From NCBI RefSeq assembly GCF_000018045.1, contig NC_009792.1:4402001-4466000 (forward strand): a DNA stretch of 64,000 nucleotides. The letters are read 5' to 3'. This DNA comes from Citrobacter koseri ATCC BAA-895 (lineage in GTDB: Bacteria; Pseudomonadota; Gammaproteobacteria; Enterobacterales; Enterobacteriaceae). Under the pieces are notes generated by a model that was not told the DNA's origin, did not search any database, and worked only from the letters and a program-made list of their open reading frames with translations. Positions 1 to 8,106 of this stretch are shown one piece after another. A program made the translations under genes and the position numbers. Position 1 is the first letter of the stretch. The number at the start of each line of letters is the position of its first letter.

Positions 1-592
1 CGTCCAGAATCCGCTGGCTGTCGTGAAGCGTGCCGCCGAATGCAATGACGCGCCCCACCTGCGCGTGTTCACGCACAATGCGGCCAATCTTCAGCACCTC
101 GTCAAAGGCGATGGCGGAAAGGTTGGCGGTAATGTTGTAAACCTGCCCTAAATCCGCTTCGAGGTTATCGCCTATCGCCACCGACTCATTGACCCACAGG
201 AACGCCAGTTCGCCGCCACGTCGCTCTACCTGCCAGCCCGCCGCCTTCAGCGCCAGCTCAACGCGATCAATCACCTCGCTAAACGGCATACGCAGCGGCG
301 CCTGCGGACGCGTGCCTAAAATCTCCTGATGCCCCATGAAGGTATCCCCTCCTTCATGCTGCAATTCCGCGATCCCCCACACTGCCGACGCCGAGGGAGC
401 CATAACGCCTGGCGCATAGCCCAGCGCGTTAATCAACCCCAGCTTCTCCAGCGTCGGCAGATGTAGCTGCGGGAGCTGACGCAGAATATGTCCGCAGGTA
501 TTCGCCCCGACATCCTGCGGGCGAACCTCCGCCACATCCTTCATTGCGCCAACGCCGAAGCTATCAATCACCAGCACCACAAAACGAGCCAT
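1..592 (-). CDS. yhfW: YhfW, phosphopentomutase-like metalloenzyme (3' part cut by window edge)
   Basis: The frame is open from an ATG at 592-590 to the left edge, giving about 197 N-terminal residues of a protein of roughly 400. It begins MARFVVLVIDSFGVGAMKD, the N-terminal metal-binding strand of the alkaline phosphatase/phosphopentomutase (DeoB) superfamily, with the conserved D-S-F-G-V-G, N-T-x-G-H and G-G-D-T-F-x-G-H-Q-E motifs. The family isomerises phosphosugars using two metal ions, but the YhfW substrate is unknown. The start codon overlaps the yhfX stop (TAATG), so the two genes are translationally coupled. The identity rests on close agreement with remembered E. coli YhfW; the function is inferred from the fold. 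Confidence 0.9.
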   Translation of the reverse strand, partial: MARFVVLVIDSFGVGAMKDVAEVRPQDVGANTCGHILRQLPQLHLPTLEKLGLINALGYAPGVMAPSASAVWGIAELQHEGGDTFMGHQEILGTRPQAPLRMPFSEVIDRVELALKAAGWQVERRGGELAFLWVNESVAIGDNLEADLGQVYNITANLSAIAFDEVLKIGRIVREHAQVGRVIAFGGTLHDSQRILD

Positions 593-1755
593 TACGCCTC
601 CAGTACGTTTCCGAGACTGTCATAACGGGCGACGATTTCCGCCGCGCCGCGCTGAATGCCAGACACCAGCACCACATCACTGCGCGTCACAAAGATTTGG
701 GTACGAAAACAAAGCACCACGGCGCTGCTCACCGGAAACGTCCCTGCAAGCGGCAGGTAGTAGTCGATACTGCTGTCATCGACGGGTTCCAGCGTCGTCT
801 TCGCGGGAACGTCGTTTTCCGGCGTAAAAACGAGCGCGTTGCGCGCATGTCCCCGGCGGTAATAGCCGCCGCCATAGCAGTAGCTGTTGCCACGAAAATG
901 GTGCGAAATTTCACTCAGCCAGAGCATCGCAATGCGTTCAGGCTGATCGCCTTGCTGATTCGACGGAATGGTGCCGGTCAGCGCATGGCCCGGTTCGGCA
1001 TGGGTGACGCCATACCGCGCCAACAGCGGCAAAGACGCACAGCTGGTTGCAGAGGGCGCATTAAGCTGCTCAATGGCAATCTCCTGTTCTTCCAGTTGCT
1101 GCCTCGCCTTGACCAGGGAATGCAGATTGGGCGTCGGCCTGGTCTCGCCTGATGCGTCATCCCACAGCAGGCAGGGGAAATGCGTTAACCCCGTGACATG
1201 GAGCCCCGGCAGACGGCGAATGTCATTCACAGCGTCATCAAGGCGCGCCAGTGGGAAGCCGCTCTCCTGCCCCGGATAAAGAAAATCCTGCTCGCCGTAA
1301 ATCTTCAGCATTACCGCCTGCACGCGCCCGGCCTTCACCGCCGCCGCCGACACTTCACGCGCCTTCTCCAGCGAAAAGAGCGTAATCACGTCCGTCCCTT
1401 GCTCCACCGCTTCGCCAATCTGCCGGGAGGGGATCTGCACTAAATGCCCCTGATGCGCCACCGGCAATCCGGCGCGGCGCATGACCCTGGCCTCTTTGTA
1501 ATCCACCGTGACAATTCCGGCATATCCCAGCGCCAGCAGCTTTTCCGCCAGCCAGGGATTGCGCCCAAGCTGTTTTGTCATCAGATACAGCGTGATGCCG
1601 TATTGATGAGCCGTATCAACCAGGCGCTTCCCGTTTTCCAGCACCTGATCAACATCAATCACCCAGCTGTCCGGGACGATCCTTCCCTGCTGCCAGAGTC
1701 GGATCGCGGCGGTAATCAGCGCCGGATTCTGGCGTTTCAATGCGTGTATAAACAT
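592..1755 (-). CDS. yhfX: YhfX, PLP-dependent alanine racemase-like protein
   Basis: A 387-residue protein of the same length as E. coli YhfX. The N-terminal half looks like an alanine racemase-type PLP barrel: W-V-I-D-V-D near residues 31-36, then a strand T-L-Y-L-M-T-K whose Lys61 is the probable PLP lysine. The C-terminal part is rich in H/Y/G and resembles the beta domain of the family. The substrate is unknown; an amino acid or amino-sugar racemase is a guess from the fold. A GAGG Shine-Dalgarno lies about 7 bases before the ATG. Downstream it overlaps yhfW by one base; upstream an 84-base gap to yhfY holds a perfect AT-rich inverted repeat, which suggests separate control. Confidence 0.9.
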   Translation of the reverse strand: MFIHALKRQNPALITAAIRLWQQGRIVPDSWVIDVDQVLENGKRLVDTAHQYGITLYLMTKQLGRNPWLAEKLLALGYAGIVTVDYKEARVMRRAGLPVAHQGHLVQIPSRQIGEAVEQGTDVITLFSLEKAREVSAAAVKAGRVQAVMLKIYGEQDFLYPGQESGFPLARLDDAVNDIRRLPGLHVTGLTHFPCLLWDDASGETRPTPNLHSLVKARQQLEEQEIAIEQLNAPSATSCASLPLLARYGVTHAEPGHALTGTIPSNQQGDQPERIAMLWLSEISHHFRGNSYCYGGGYYRRGHARNALVFTPENDVPAKTTLEPVDDSSIDYYLPLAGTFPVSSAVVLCFRTQIFVTRSDVVLVSGIQRGAAEIVARYDSLGNVLEA

Positions 1756-1783
1756 CTTTGTGCCTCGGTTTCTAATCCCTGAA

Positions 1784-1811
1784 TTAAATATTCATTTTTT
1801 TGAATATTTAA
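1784..1811. promoter_or_regulatory. Perfect 11-bp inverted repeat between yhfY and yhfX (candidate operator)
   Basis: TTAAATATTCA (1784-1794) and TGAATATTTAA (1801-1811) are perfect reverse complements around six T. An extra TGAAT at 1780-1784 adds a third half-site. The same TGAAT/ATTCA half-sites occur at 3147-3164 in front of yhfZ. A regulator site is inferred; the repeat could also just form an AT-rich RNA hairpin. Confidence 0.45.
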
Positions 1812-1839
1812 GGTGTGGTACGTTGATGTACGGTGTTCC

Positions 1840-2202
1840 TCACGACGCTTCGTGCGCCGCCATCCACAGCCCATATAGATTTGCCAACAAATAACCTTCC
1901 TCATTGGCATGAAGCGAAACCGTAAACTCCGCCAGCAGCGCCTGGTGCGCCAACAAAATCGCGGGCCAGTGGGGAGATTGCGTCAGTTCCGCCAACAGCT
2001 CGTGATCCAGCGCGTCAATCACCTCTCCCCGGCGACTGCGCATTAACGCGCTGGCCATGTGGGTTATCGCCATCGTTCCCTGCTCGGTATGCACCGGCAG
2101 CTTCCACTCCTCGTCCAGTCGTCTGACGACCTGCAACATGCCACGGCAAATATCTTCGTCGATAACCCCTGCGTCACACAGCAGGCTGAGTCTGTTTTCC
2201 AT
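1840..2202 (-). CDS. yhfY: YhfY, small PRD-domain protein
   Basis: A 120-residue protein, the full length of E. coli YhfY. It consists essentially of one PTS regulation domain (PRD), with the two conserved histidine regions visible: I-T-H-M-A-S-A-L near residue 48 and H-A-N-E-E-G-Y-L near residue 98. PRDs are normally phosphorylated on these histidines by HPr or EIIB and tune transcription factors, but no DNA-binding domain is attached here. It starts 20 bases after yhfZ and is probably cotranscribed with it. It may sense PTS flux for the yhf pathway; this role is inferred. Confidence 0.88.
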   Translation of the reverse strand: MENRLSLLCDAGVIDEDICRGMLQVVRRLDEEWKLPVHTEQGTMAITHMASALMRSRRGEVIDALDHELLAELTQSPHWPAILLAHQALLAEFTVSLHANEEGYLLANLYGLWMAAHEAS

Positions 2203-2222
2203 TTACAATGCCTTTGATTAAC

Positions 2223-3131
2223 TTAGTAACTGGGTTCCTGTTCACCGCTGACCACACGTTGCTGATGGGCGAGCAGCGCCTGTTTGTCCACCACGGCGCG
2301 CAGCAGTTGCTGCATCGGGTAATCGTCCGACCGGGTCAGCACCACGGCTTCGGTGGCCTGCAAGAATCGAGGATCGCGGGTGAGCGGCGTCGCTTCTAAC
2401 CCCAGCAATGCCAGCTCCGCTTCCGCCACCACATTCCAGATCACCGCATCCACATCGCCTTTCACAATGCGCTGAAGACTTTCGTGATAAGAGAGGTCTA
2501 TCAGCTCCACATCACTTTTGCCGAAACAGGCTTCAGTCATGATTTTCTGATCTGCCGAACGGTTATCCAGCCCCACTCGCTTCACCCGGTCGGATTCGCC
2601 TTTACGGCAGATCAACTGGTGCTCGCCGACATAGGTGTGGGGCCCCAGTTCCAGCGCGATGCGCAACCCGTTTTGCGCCAGGTAGCTCTCTGCGGCCAGA
2701 CGCGACACCACGGCCATGTCGTAGACGCCATTCAGCAGGCATTCAACCCGGATGTCCGCCCCACGCATGTGCGCGTAATAAAATGGAATCCCTTCAAACT
2801 GCGCTTTCAGCCCGCTCGCCAGCCCTTCATACAGACGGGTGTACGGCAGCGGCATCGCGCAAACAACGTTGCTGATGTCCACATGCGACAGCAACGTTTT
2901 GTTATCCATCTCCACCAGGAAGCTGCCGTTGCGCCCACGACGCTCAATACGGATCGCCCCGGAAGACTCCAGCGTTTTTAATGCGGCCTGCGTTAACCCC
3001 ACCGATGAGTGGCATTCATTAGCCAGTTCATCTATCGTTTTCAAACGGTTACCGCATTTCTCACCAAGCAGGTAGCGGGCCAGGGTCGTCAGCACGACCC
3101 CCTCTTTTTTGATAAATGTTCGACGCATCAT
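2223..3131 (-). CDS. yhfZ: YhfZ, winged-helix transcriptional regulator with ligand-binding domain
   Basis: A 302-residue protein nearly identical to E. coli YhfZ (301). Residues about 11-70 form a GntR-like winged helix-turn-helix (D-E-L-A-N-E-C..S-V-G-L-T-Q-A-A-L-K-T-L-E, then a basic wing R-R-G-R-N-G). The rest resembles a periplasmic-binding-protein-type sensor (YhfZ C domain). Two in-frame ATGs at 3131 and 3128 are both possible starts. It is the likely regulator of the yhf cluster and lies directly behind a TGAAT/ATTCA palindrome that could be its own operator. Ligand and targets are not known. Confidence 0.9.
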   Translation of the reverse strand: MMRRTFIKKEGVVLTTLARYLLGEKCGNRLKTIDELANECHSSVGLTQAALKTLESSGAIRIERRGRNGSFLVEMDNKTLLSHVDISNVVCAMPLPYTRLYEGLASGLKAQFEGIPFYYAHMRGADIRVECLLNGVYDMAVVSRLAAESYLAQNGLRIALELGPHTYVGEHQLICRKGESDRVKRVGLDNRSADQKIMTEACFGKSDVELIDLSYHESLQRIVKGDVDAVIWNVVAEAELALLGLEATPLTRDPRFLQATEAVVLTRSDDYPMQQLLRAVVDKQALLAHQQRVVSGEQEPSY

Positions 3132-3146
3132 AAATTTTCAGTAAAG

Positions 3147-3164
3147 TGAATATTTATATATTCA
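3147..3164. promoter_or_regulatory. AT-rich palindrome upstream of yhfZ (candidate autoregulatory operator)
   Basis: TGAATAT (3147-3153) and ATATTCA (3158-3164) are perfect inverted repeats around TTAT, 16 bases before the yhfZ start. The half-site matches those at 1780-1805 between yhfY and yhfX. A winged-helix regulator encoded next to repeated palindromes commonly binds them, so YhfZ autoregulation is inferred. Confidence 0.45.
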
Positions 3165-3247
3165 TTAAAATGAAGATATCGCGCAATGACGATGTGCGTA
3201 AACGGCGAGACGCCTCACAGTTTTTCGTCACGGGTACGCAGAGAGAC

Positions 3248-3276
3248 AAAAAAACCGGGAAATCCCCGGTTTTTTA
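3248..3276 (-). terminator. Rho-independent terminator after trpS
   Basis: An A-run, then ACCGGG, a short loop, CCCGGT and a T-run form a symmetric hairpin flanked by A and T tracts. It lies about 90 bases downstream of the trpS stop on the minus strand and should end the aroK-trpS transcript. Its symmetry would also let it act on plus-strand transcripts. Confidence 0.85.
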
Positions 3277-3297
3277 ATGTGTGGTGTCGCACCACTG

Positions 3298-3355
3298 TAG
3301 GCCCTCGCCGTGTTTACGCCGGGTGGCGGCGTAAACGCCTTATCTGGCCTACGGC
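3298..3355. repeat. REP element downstream of trpS
   Basis: A GCCGG..TGGCG palindrome with the sequence TTATCTGGCCTAC typical of enterobacterial REP units, here with a long central GTTTACGCC/GGCGTAAAC stem. It sits between the trpS stop and the terminator. Confidence 0.85.
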
Positions 3356-3365
3356 GCGGTGCGCA

Positions 3366-4370
3366 TTACGGCTTGGCGACAAAGCCAATCGCTTCGTAGA
3401 CCGCTTTCAGCGTTTCGGAAGCACGGGCGCTGGCTTTTTCCGCCCCTTCTTTCATCACTTTCTGCAAGAAGGCTTCGTCGCTGCGGAAGCGATGATAACG
3501 CTCCTGCAACTCGGTCAGCATACCGGAAACGGCTTCAGCCACTTCACCTTTCAGATGACCATACATCTTGCCTTCGAAATGCTGCTCCAGTTCAGGGATG
3601 CTCTGGCCAGTTACGGCGGAGAGGATATCCAGCAGGTTAGACACACCCGCTTTATTCTGGATGTCGTAGCGCACTACCGGCGGCTCGTCGGAATCCGTCA
3701 CCGCACGTTTGATTTTTTTCACCACCGATTTCGGGTCTTCCAGCAGGCCGATGACGTTGTTACGGTTATCGTCCGACTTGGACATCTTTTTGGTCGGTTC
3801 CAGCAGTGACATCACGCGCGCGCCGGATTTTGGAATAAACGGCTCAGGAACGTTAAAGATATCGCCATACAGCGCGTTAAAACGCTGCGCGATGTCGCGG
3901 CTCAATTCCAGATGCTGTTTCTGATCTTCACCCACCGGCACCTGATTCGTTTGATACAGCAAAATGTCTGCCGCCATCAGAACCGGGTAATCAAACAGAC
4001 CGGCGTTGATGTTCTCGGCATAGCGCGCGGATTTGTCTTTGAACTGGGTCATCCGGCTCAGTTCGCCGAAATAGGTGTAGCAGTTCAGCGCCCAGCCCAG
4101 CTGCGCGTGCTCCGGCACATGGGACTGAACAAAGATGGTGCTTTTCTCAGGATCGATACCACACGCCAGGTAGAGCGCCAGCGTATCCAGCGTCGCCTTA
4201 CGCAGCTGCTGTGCATCCTGACGCACGGTGATCGCATGCTGGTCAACGATGCAGTAAATGCAATGATAGTCATCCTGCATGTTCACCCACTGACGCAGCG
4301 CACCCATATAGTTGCCAATGGTCAATTCACCTGAGGGCTGTGCGCCACTAAAAACGATGGGCTTAGTCAT
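3366..4370 (-). CDS. trpS: Tryptophanyl-tRNA synthetase
   Basis: Charges tRNA(Trp) with tryptophan in the cytoplasm. The 334-residue frame from MTKPIVFSGAQPSGE equals the E. coli length; an upstream in-frame extension is ignored because homology begins here. The class I HIGH signature appears as T-I-G-N (residues 17-20) and the KMSKS loop as K-K-M-S-K-S-D near residue 195. The start overlaps the end of gph by 8 bases. It is the last gene of the aroK-aroB-damX-dam-rpe-gph-trpS operon and is followed by a REP and a terminator. Confidence 0.98.
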   Translation of the reverse strand: MTKPIVFSGAQPSGELTIGNYMGALRQWVNMQDDYHCIYCIVDQHAITVRQDAQQLRKATLDTLALYLACGIDPEKSTIFVQSHVPEHAQLGWALNCYTYFGELSRMTQFKDKSARYAENINAGLFDYPVLMAADILLYQTNQVPVGEDQKQHLELSRDIAQRFNALYGDIFNVPEPFIPKSGARVMSLLEPTKKMSKSDDNRNNVIGLLEDPKSVVKKIKRAVTDSDEPPVVRYDIQNKAGVSNLLDILSAVTGQSIPELEQHFEGKMYGHLKGEVAEAVSGMLTELQERYHRFRSDEAFLQKVMKEGAEKASARASETLKAVYEAIGFVAKP

Positions 4371-5121
4371 TTTTCGATTCCTGATTTTCGCTATGCGGAA
4401 GCCCGAGAGCGGGCAGAAGGTCATTAATAGTGTCGTAAATCACATCCGGCTGGCTAAGAGCGATGGATTCGCCATAGTTGTAGCCGTACGTGAGGCCGAC
4501 TGACGGGCAGCCAGCCGCTTTTGCAGCCTGAATGTCATTACGCGAATCGCCCACGAAGAGCATCTGTTCAGGCGCGACGCCCATCCGCTTTGCCACCAGC
4601 AGCAGCGGATCGGGATGCGGCTTTTTGTTCTGCACATCGTCGCCGCCAATAACCACGCTGAAGTATTTGGCGATATCCAGCGCTTCAAGCAGCGGCGCCA
4701 CAAACGGCGTCGGCTTATTGGTCACCAGTCCAAGCGGCAGCCCTTTGGCATGCAGCGCGCCCAGCGTATCGGCTACGTGCGGGAACAGGAACGTCCCTTC
4801 TTCCGCCACATCGCCATAGTAGCGGTCGAACAGCTTACGCAAAATACGCACCTGCTCCTCGGCGGGGATCTCATCATCAACAGGCGGTTTGCCCATTGTT
4901 TTACGTAACGTAGCGCGTTCCTGGCGAGCCCAGGCGAGCGCACGCTCCATCAATACATCCGCGCCGTTACCAATCCAGGTAATTACGCGATCTTCGCCAG
5001 CGGTAGGCAGTTCCAGCGCGTATAACGCCATATCTACCGCAGCGGCTAATCCCGGCGCGCTGTCAACCAGCGTGCCGTCGAGGTCAAAGGCGACACCCCG
5101 AATATCCTGCAATTTATCCAT
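4363..5121 (-). CDS. gph: Phosphoglycolate phosphatase
   Basis: A HAD-superfamily hydrolase of 252 residues, as in E. coli. The nucleophile motif is D13-L-D15-G-T-L-V-D; motif II is near V-T-N-K-P-T, and the metal-binding motif is F-V-G-D-S-R-N-D. It removes phosphate from 2-phosphoglycolate, which forms during repair of oxidised DNA 3' ends. It overlaps rpe upstream and trpS downstream by 8 bases each, so the three are translationally coupled in the dam operon. Confidence 0.97.
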   Translation of the reverse strand: MDKLQDIRGVAFDLDGTLVDSAPGLAAAVDMALYALELPTAGEDRVITWIGNGADVLMERALAWARQERATLRKTMGKPPVDDEIPAEEQVRILRKLFDRYYGDVAEEGTFLFPHVADTLGALHAKGLPLGLVTNKPTPFVAPLLEALDIAKYFSVVIGGDDVQNKKPHPDPLLLVAKRMGVAPEQMLFVGDSRNDIQAAKAAGCPSVGLTYGYNYGESIALSQPDVIYDTINDLLPALGLPHSENQESKND

Positions 5122-5791
5122 GACTTACCTTTGCCAGTTCACTGCGCATTTCATCAATGACTTTTTTGTAGTCTGGTTGGTCGAAAATCGCGGAGCCTGC
5201 CACAAACATGTCTGCGCCCGCCGCGGCGATTTCGCCGATGTTGTTCACCTTGACGCCGCCGTCCACTTCCAGGCGAATGTCATAACCTGACTCATCAATA
5301 CGACGACGCACTTCACGCAGCTTCTCCAGCGTGTGCGGAATAAAAGACTGGCCGCCAAAACCCGGGTTGACGGACATCAGCAGGATCACATCCAGCTTAT
5401 CCATCACGTAATCCAGATAACTCAGCGGCGTGGCCGGGTTAAACACCAGACCCGCTTTACAACCGTTTTCTTTAATCAGCTGCAAGGTACGATCGACATG
5501 CTCGGAGGCTTCGGGATGAAACGTAATGATGCTGGCGCCCGCTGCGGCGAAATCCGGCACGATGCGGTCAACCGGCTTCACCATCAAATGCACGTCGATG
5601 GGTGCGGTAATACCGTATTTGCGCAGGGATTTCAGCACCATCGGGCCGATGGTCAGGTTCGGCACATAGTGGTTGTCCATGACGTCAAAATGCACGACAT
5701 CCGCACCAGCAGCCAGCACTTTCGCGGTGTCCTCACCCAGGCGGGCAAAATCAGCCGACAGAATTGAGGGGGCAATCAAATACTGTTTCAT
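5114..5791 (-). CDS. rpe: Ribulose-5-phosphate 3-epimerase
   Basis: A TIM barrel of 225 residues that interconverts ribulose-5-phosphate and xylulose-5-phosphate in the pentose phosphate pathway. The metal ligands are visible: H34-F-D36, the H in D-V-H-L-M near residue 68, and D177 in L-E-V-D-G-G-V. D36 and D177 are also the acid-base pair of the family. It starts 17 bases after dam and overlaps gph by 8 bases. Confidence 0.98.
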   Translation of the reverse strand: MKQYLIAPSILSADFARLGEDTAKVLAAGADVVHFDVMDNHYVPNLTIGPMVLKSLRKYGITAPIDVHLMVKPVDRIVPDFAAAGASIITFHPEASEHVDRTLQLIKENGCKAGLVFNPATPLSYLDYVMDKLDVILLMSVNPGFGGQSFIPHTLEKLREVRRRIDESGYDIRLEVDGGVKVNNIGEIAAAGADMFVAGSAIFDQPDYKKVIDEMRSELAKVSHG

Positions 5792-5808
5792 CCGCTTCTC
5801 CTTGAGAA

Positions 5809-6645
5809 TTATTTTTTCGCAGGCGTTACGACTCCTGGTTGGTACAGAGCCAGCAGTTCGTCCACCTTTTTACGTGTGCCGCCATTGCTGCTTATACTGC
5901 GACGCACTTTGACCTGAAAATGTTTCGCCGCTTTGTACCACTCGCGGGTATCGGGCGTGTCATGGTTCGAAATTAACACCGGGATCCGCTTGCTGACCAG
6001 CTTTTCTGCCATCTCCGCCAGGCGCGCCTGCTCTTTTGGGCTGAAGCTATTGGTATGATAAGCGGTGAAATTCGCCGTCGCAGAAAGCGGTGCGTAAGGC
6101 GGATCGCAATAGACCACAGAATTGCTATCAGCACGATCCATACACTCTTCATACGAAAGGCAATGAAACTCTGCATTCTGCGCTTTTTTGGCAAAATGGT
6201 ACAACTCCGTTTCCGGGAAGTAGGGCTTTTTGTAACGGCCAAACGGCACGTTAAACTCCCCACGCAAGTTATAGCGGCACAGGCCATTGTAACCATAGCG
6301 GTTCAGGTATAAGAACAGGACCGCGCGACGGAACGGCTCCCGGCTCGTATTGAACTCTTCACGGAGTTGATAGTAAACCTCGGCCTGATTCGTCTCAGGC
6401 GTAAACAGCTCGCGGGAAGCCCGCACATACTCTTCAGTACGCGACTTCACGATGTTATAGAGGCTGATAAGGTCACTATTAATATCGGCAAGAATATAAC
6501 GAGAAAAGTCGGTGTTAAGAAACACCGACCCGGCACCCACAAAGGGTTCAACCAGACATTCACCTTTCGGTAAATGCCGTTTGATGTCATCAAGCAGGGG
6601 GTATTTCCCCCCTGCCCACTTCAGAAAAGCGCGATTCTTTTTCAT
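5809..6645 (-). CDS. dam: DNA adenine methyltransferase (GATC)
   Basis: Methylates N6 of adenine in GATC, guiding mismatch repair, SeqA-based control of replication initiation and phase-variable promoters. The 278-residue protein has the AdoMet motif F-V-G-A-G-S-V-F near residue 35 and the catalytic D-P-P-Y near residue 181, the alpha-class order. Length matches E. coli Dam exactly. A 72-base gap separates it from damX; it lies in the aroK-trpS operon, which ties Dam level to growth rate in E. coli. Confidence 0.98.
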   Translation of the reverse strand: MKKNRAFLKWAGGKYPLLDDIKRHLPKGECLVEPFVGAGSVFLNTDFSRYILADINSDLISLYNIVKSRTEEYVRASRELFTPETNQAEVYYQLREEFNTSREPFRRAVLFLYLNRYGYNGLCRYNLRGEFNVPFGRYKKPYFPETELYHFAKKAQNAEFHCLSYEECMDRADSNSVVYCDPPYAPLSATANFTAYHTNSFSPKEQARLAEMAEKLVSKRIPVLISNHDTPDTREWYKAAKHFQVKVRRSISSNGGTRKKVDELLALYQPGVVTPAKK

Positions 6646-6717
6646 GCTGACTAACTAATTACACCTTCTCCGGCTGTGGAGAAAGCTCCGACAGCATCCT
6701 GCGCTTTAACATGACTA

Positions 6718-8010
6718 TTACTTCAGATCGGCCTGCACCTGATGCAACGGTTTTGCCCACGGGTTTTTCGCCTGCACATCGGCTGGCAACGTAGACACCG
6801 CACGTTTGGCATCATCTTTAGACGCATACACACCCGTTACCAGAACATACCACGGCTGGCCGTTACGCGTCGTCTGATACACCACATAGTTTTTCAGGTT
6901 TTCTTTCTTCGCCCAACCGTTCAGGTTGTCGTAGTTAGAAGAACTGCTGAGTTGCAGGGTGTAATGGCTGGAAGGCGCAGACTTCAGCGAACCCACGTTA
7001 CCTGTGCTTTTCGTACCAGCCGCACTGCCGGCTGCCGCTGTGGTTTGCGCTGGCGCTGCGGTTTGTGCAGGCGCAGTGCTGGCGGTGGCTTTCGGCGCGG
7101 TCGTTGCCGCTGGCGCGGAGGTTGCTGGCGCTTTCGTCGTCGCGACCGGCGCGGCAGGTTCGCTACGTTTCGGCTGCGTGGTCGTCTTCGGTTCCGCTGG
7201 CGTCGCTTTCGCGGTGGTCTGCGGTTTCTTCGGCTCAATCACAACCTGCTTACGTTCCGGGCGCGTAGTGGTCTGACGCTCGCCCGATTGCGTCGTCGCC
7301 GTCTGACGCGGCGCATTGCCGTTGCGGATTGGCGCAACGGTGGCTGGTTCCGTCGGCAGCGTGGAGTTCGCCACCACATTGTTAACCTGTTCCTGGCCCT
7401 GCGGCTGAGTCAGCGCATTGTTCAGATCGCCCTGAACTTCCACACGCTGCTGGCCTTCGGTCGCGGCAGGCGCCTGACCCTGCGTTGGCGTTGAGGCGAT
7501 CGGCGGCAGAGAAACATCCTGCTGCGTGTTTCCGGCGGTCTGTTCAGCGTCTGGCGCAGGCTGCGTGGCGCTCGCCTGATCGGTCGCGTTATTGCCGGAA
7601 AGATCGATGTTCTTCTCGGCAGACGCCGTTTGATCGCTGGAAGAGGAGGGTGAAGGGGCTTTCAGCGCGGAACCAATACCGATGATCAACAGCAGCAACA
7701 CCAGAACGCCGACACCCATCATGATGTACTGACGGGAAGCGGGTTTGCTGGCGGCTTTCTTACGTTTGCGGGGACGACGCTCTACGCGTTCTTCATCCAC
7801 TGCATCATCGGATTCATAATCGTCTTCGCTGTACTGCTCTTCCTCACGCGCCTTTCGCGCACGCCCTGGACGACGATCGTCCGTATCCAGGTCGACGTCA
7901 TCGAAATTGATCTGTGGATCATTATCGCGTTCAGAAGATTGACGAGTACGACCAGTACGACGATCGCTGGGATCGGGTTTCAGCTCGTCTTCTGGTTTGA
8001 ATTCATCCAT
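6718..8010 (-). CDS. damX: DamX, SPOR-domain cell division protein
   Basis: A bitopic inner-membrane protein of 430 residues (E. coli 428). Residues 1-93 are cytoplasmic and very charged; one membrane segment lies at about 95-115 (M-M-G-V-G-V-L-V-L-L-L-L-I-I-G-I-G). A long periplasmic linker rich in Ala, Pro, Gln and Thr fills about 120-335, followed by a C-terminal SPOR domain (H-Y-T-L-Q-L-S-S-S..) that binds denuded septal peptidoglycan. The linker makes the opposite strand look open over 250 codons, but that frame is a shadow. The gene follows aroB in the operon. Confidence 0.96.
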   Translation of the reverse strand: MDEFKPEDELKPDPSDRRTGRTRQSSERDNDPQINFDDVDLDTDDRRPGRARKAREEEQYSEDDYESDDAVDEERVERRPRKRKKAASKPASRQYIMMGVGVLVLLLLIIGIGSALKAPSPSSSSDQTASAEKNIDLSGNNATDQASATQPAPDAEQTAGNTQQDVSLPPIASTPTQGQAPAATEGQQRVEVQGDLNNALTQPQGQEQVNNVVANSTLPTEPATVAPIRNGNAPRQTATTQSGERQTTTRPERKQVVIEPKKPQTTAKATPAEPKTTTQPKRSEPAAPVATTKAPATSAPAATTAPKATASTAPAQTAAPAQTTAAAGSAAGTKSTGNVGSLKSAPSSHYTLQLSSSSNYDNLNGWAKKENLKNYVVYQTTRNGQPWYVLVTGVYASKDDAKRAVSTLPADVQAKNPWAKPLHQVQADLK

Positions 8011-8106
8011 TTAACACCCCACTCAAAGGTTAATGCTTACGACGTTGCAGTTAACCTGAATTTAAATGACCAATACCGTGCAGTATCAGTCCGACCTTTC
8101 TTGTTG

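Noticed and set aside
1784..1811. The inverted repeat read as a Rho-independent terminator
   Set aside because: The stem is only A/T and lacks a GC core, so it would be a poor terminator; an operator is more likely.
6742..7494. 250-codon plus-strand frame over damX
   Set aside because: Its R/G/F-rich content mirrors the Ala/Pro/Thr linker of DamX on the other strand. No ribosome site or homology.
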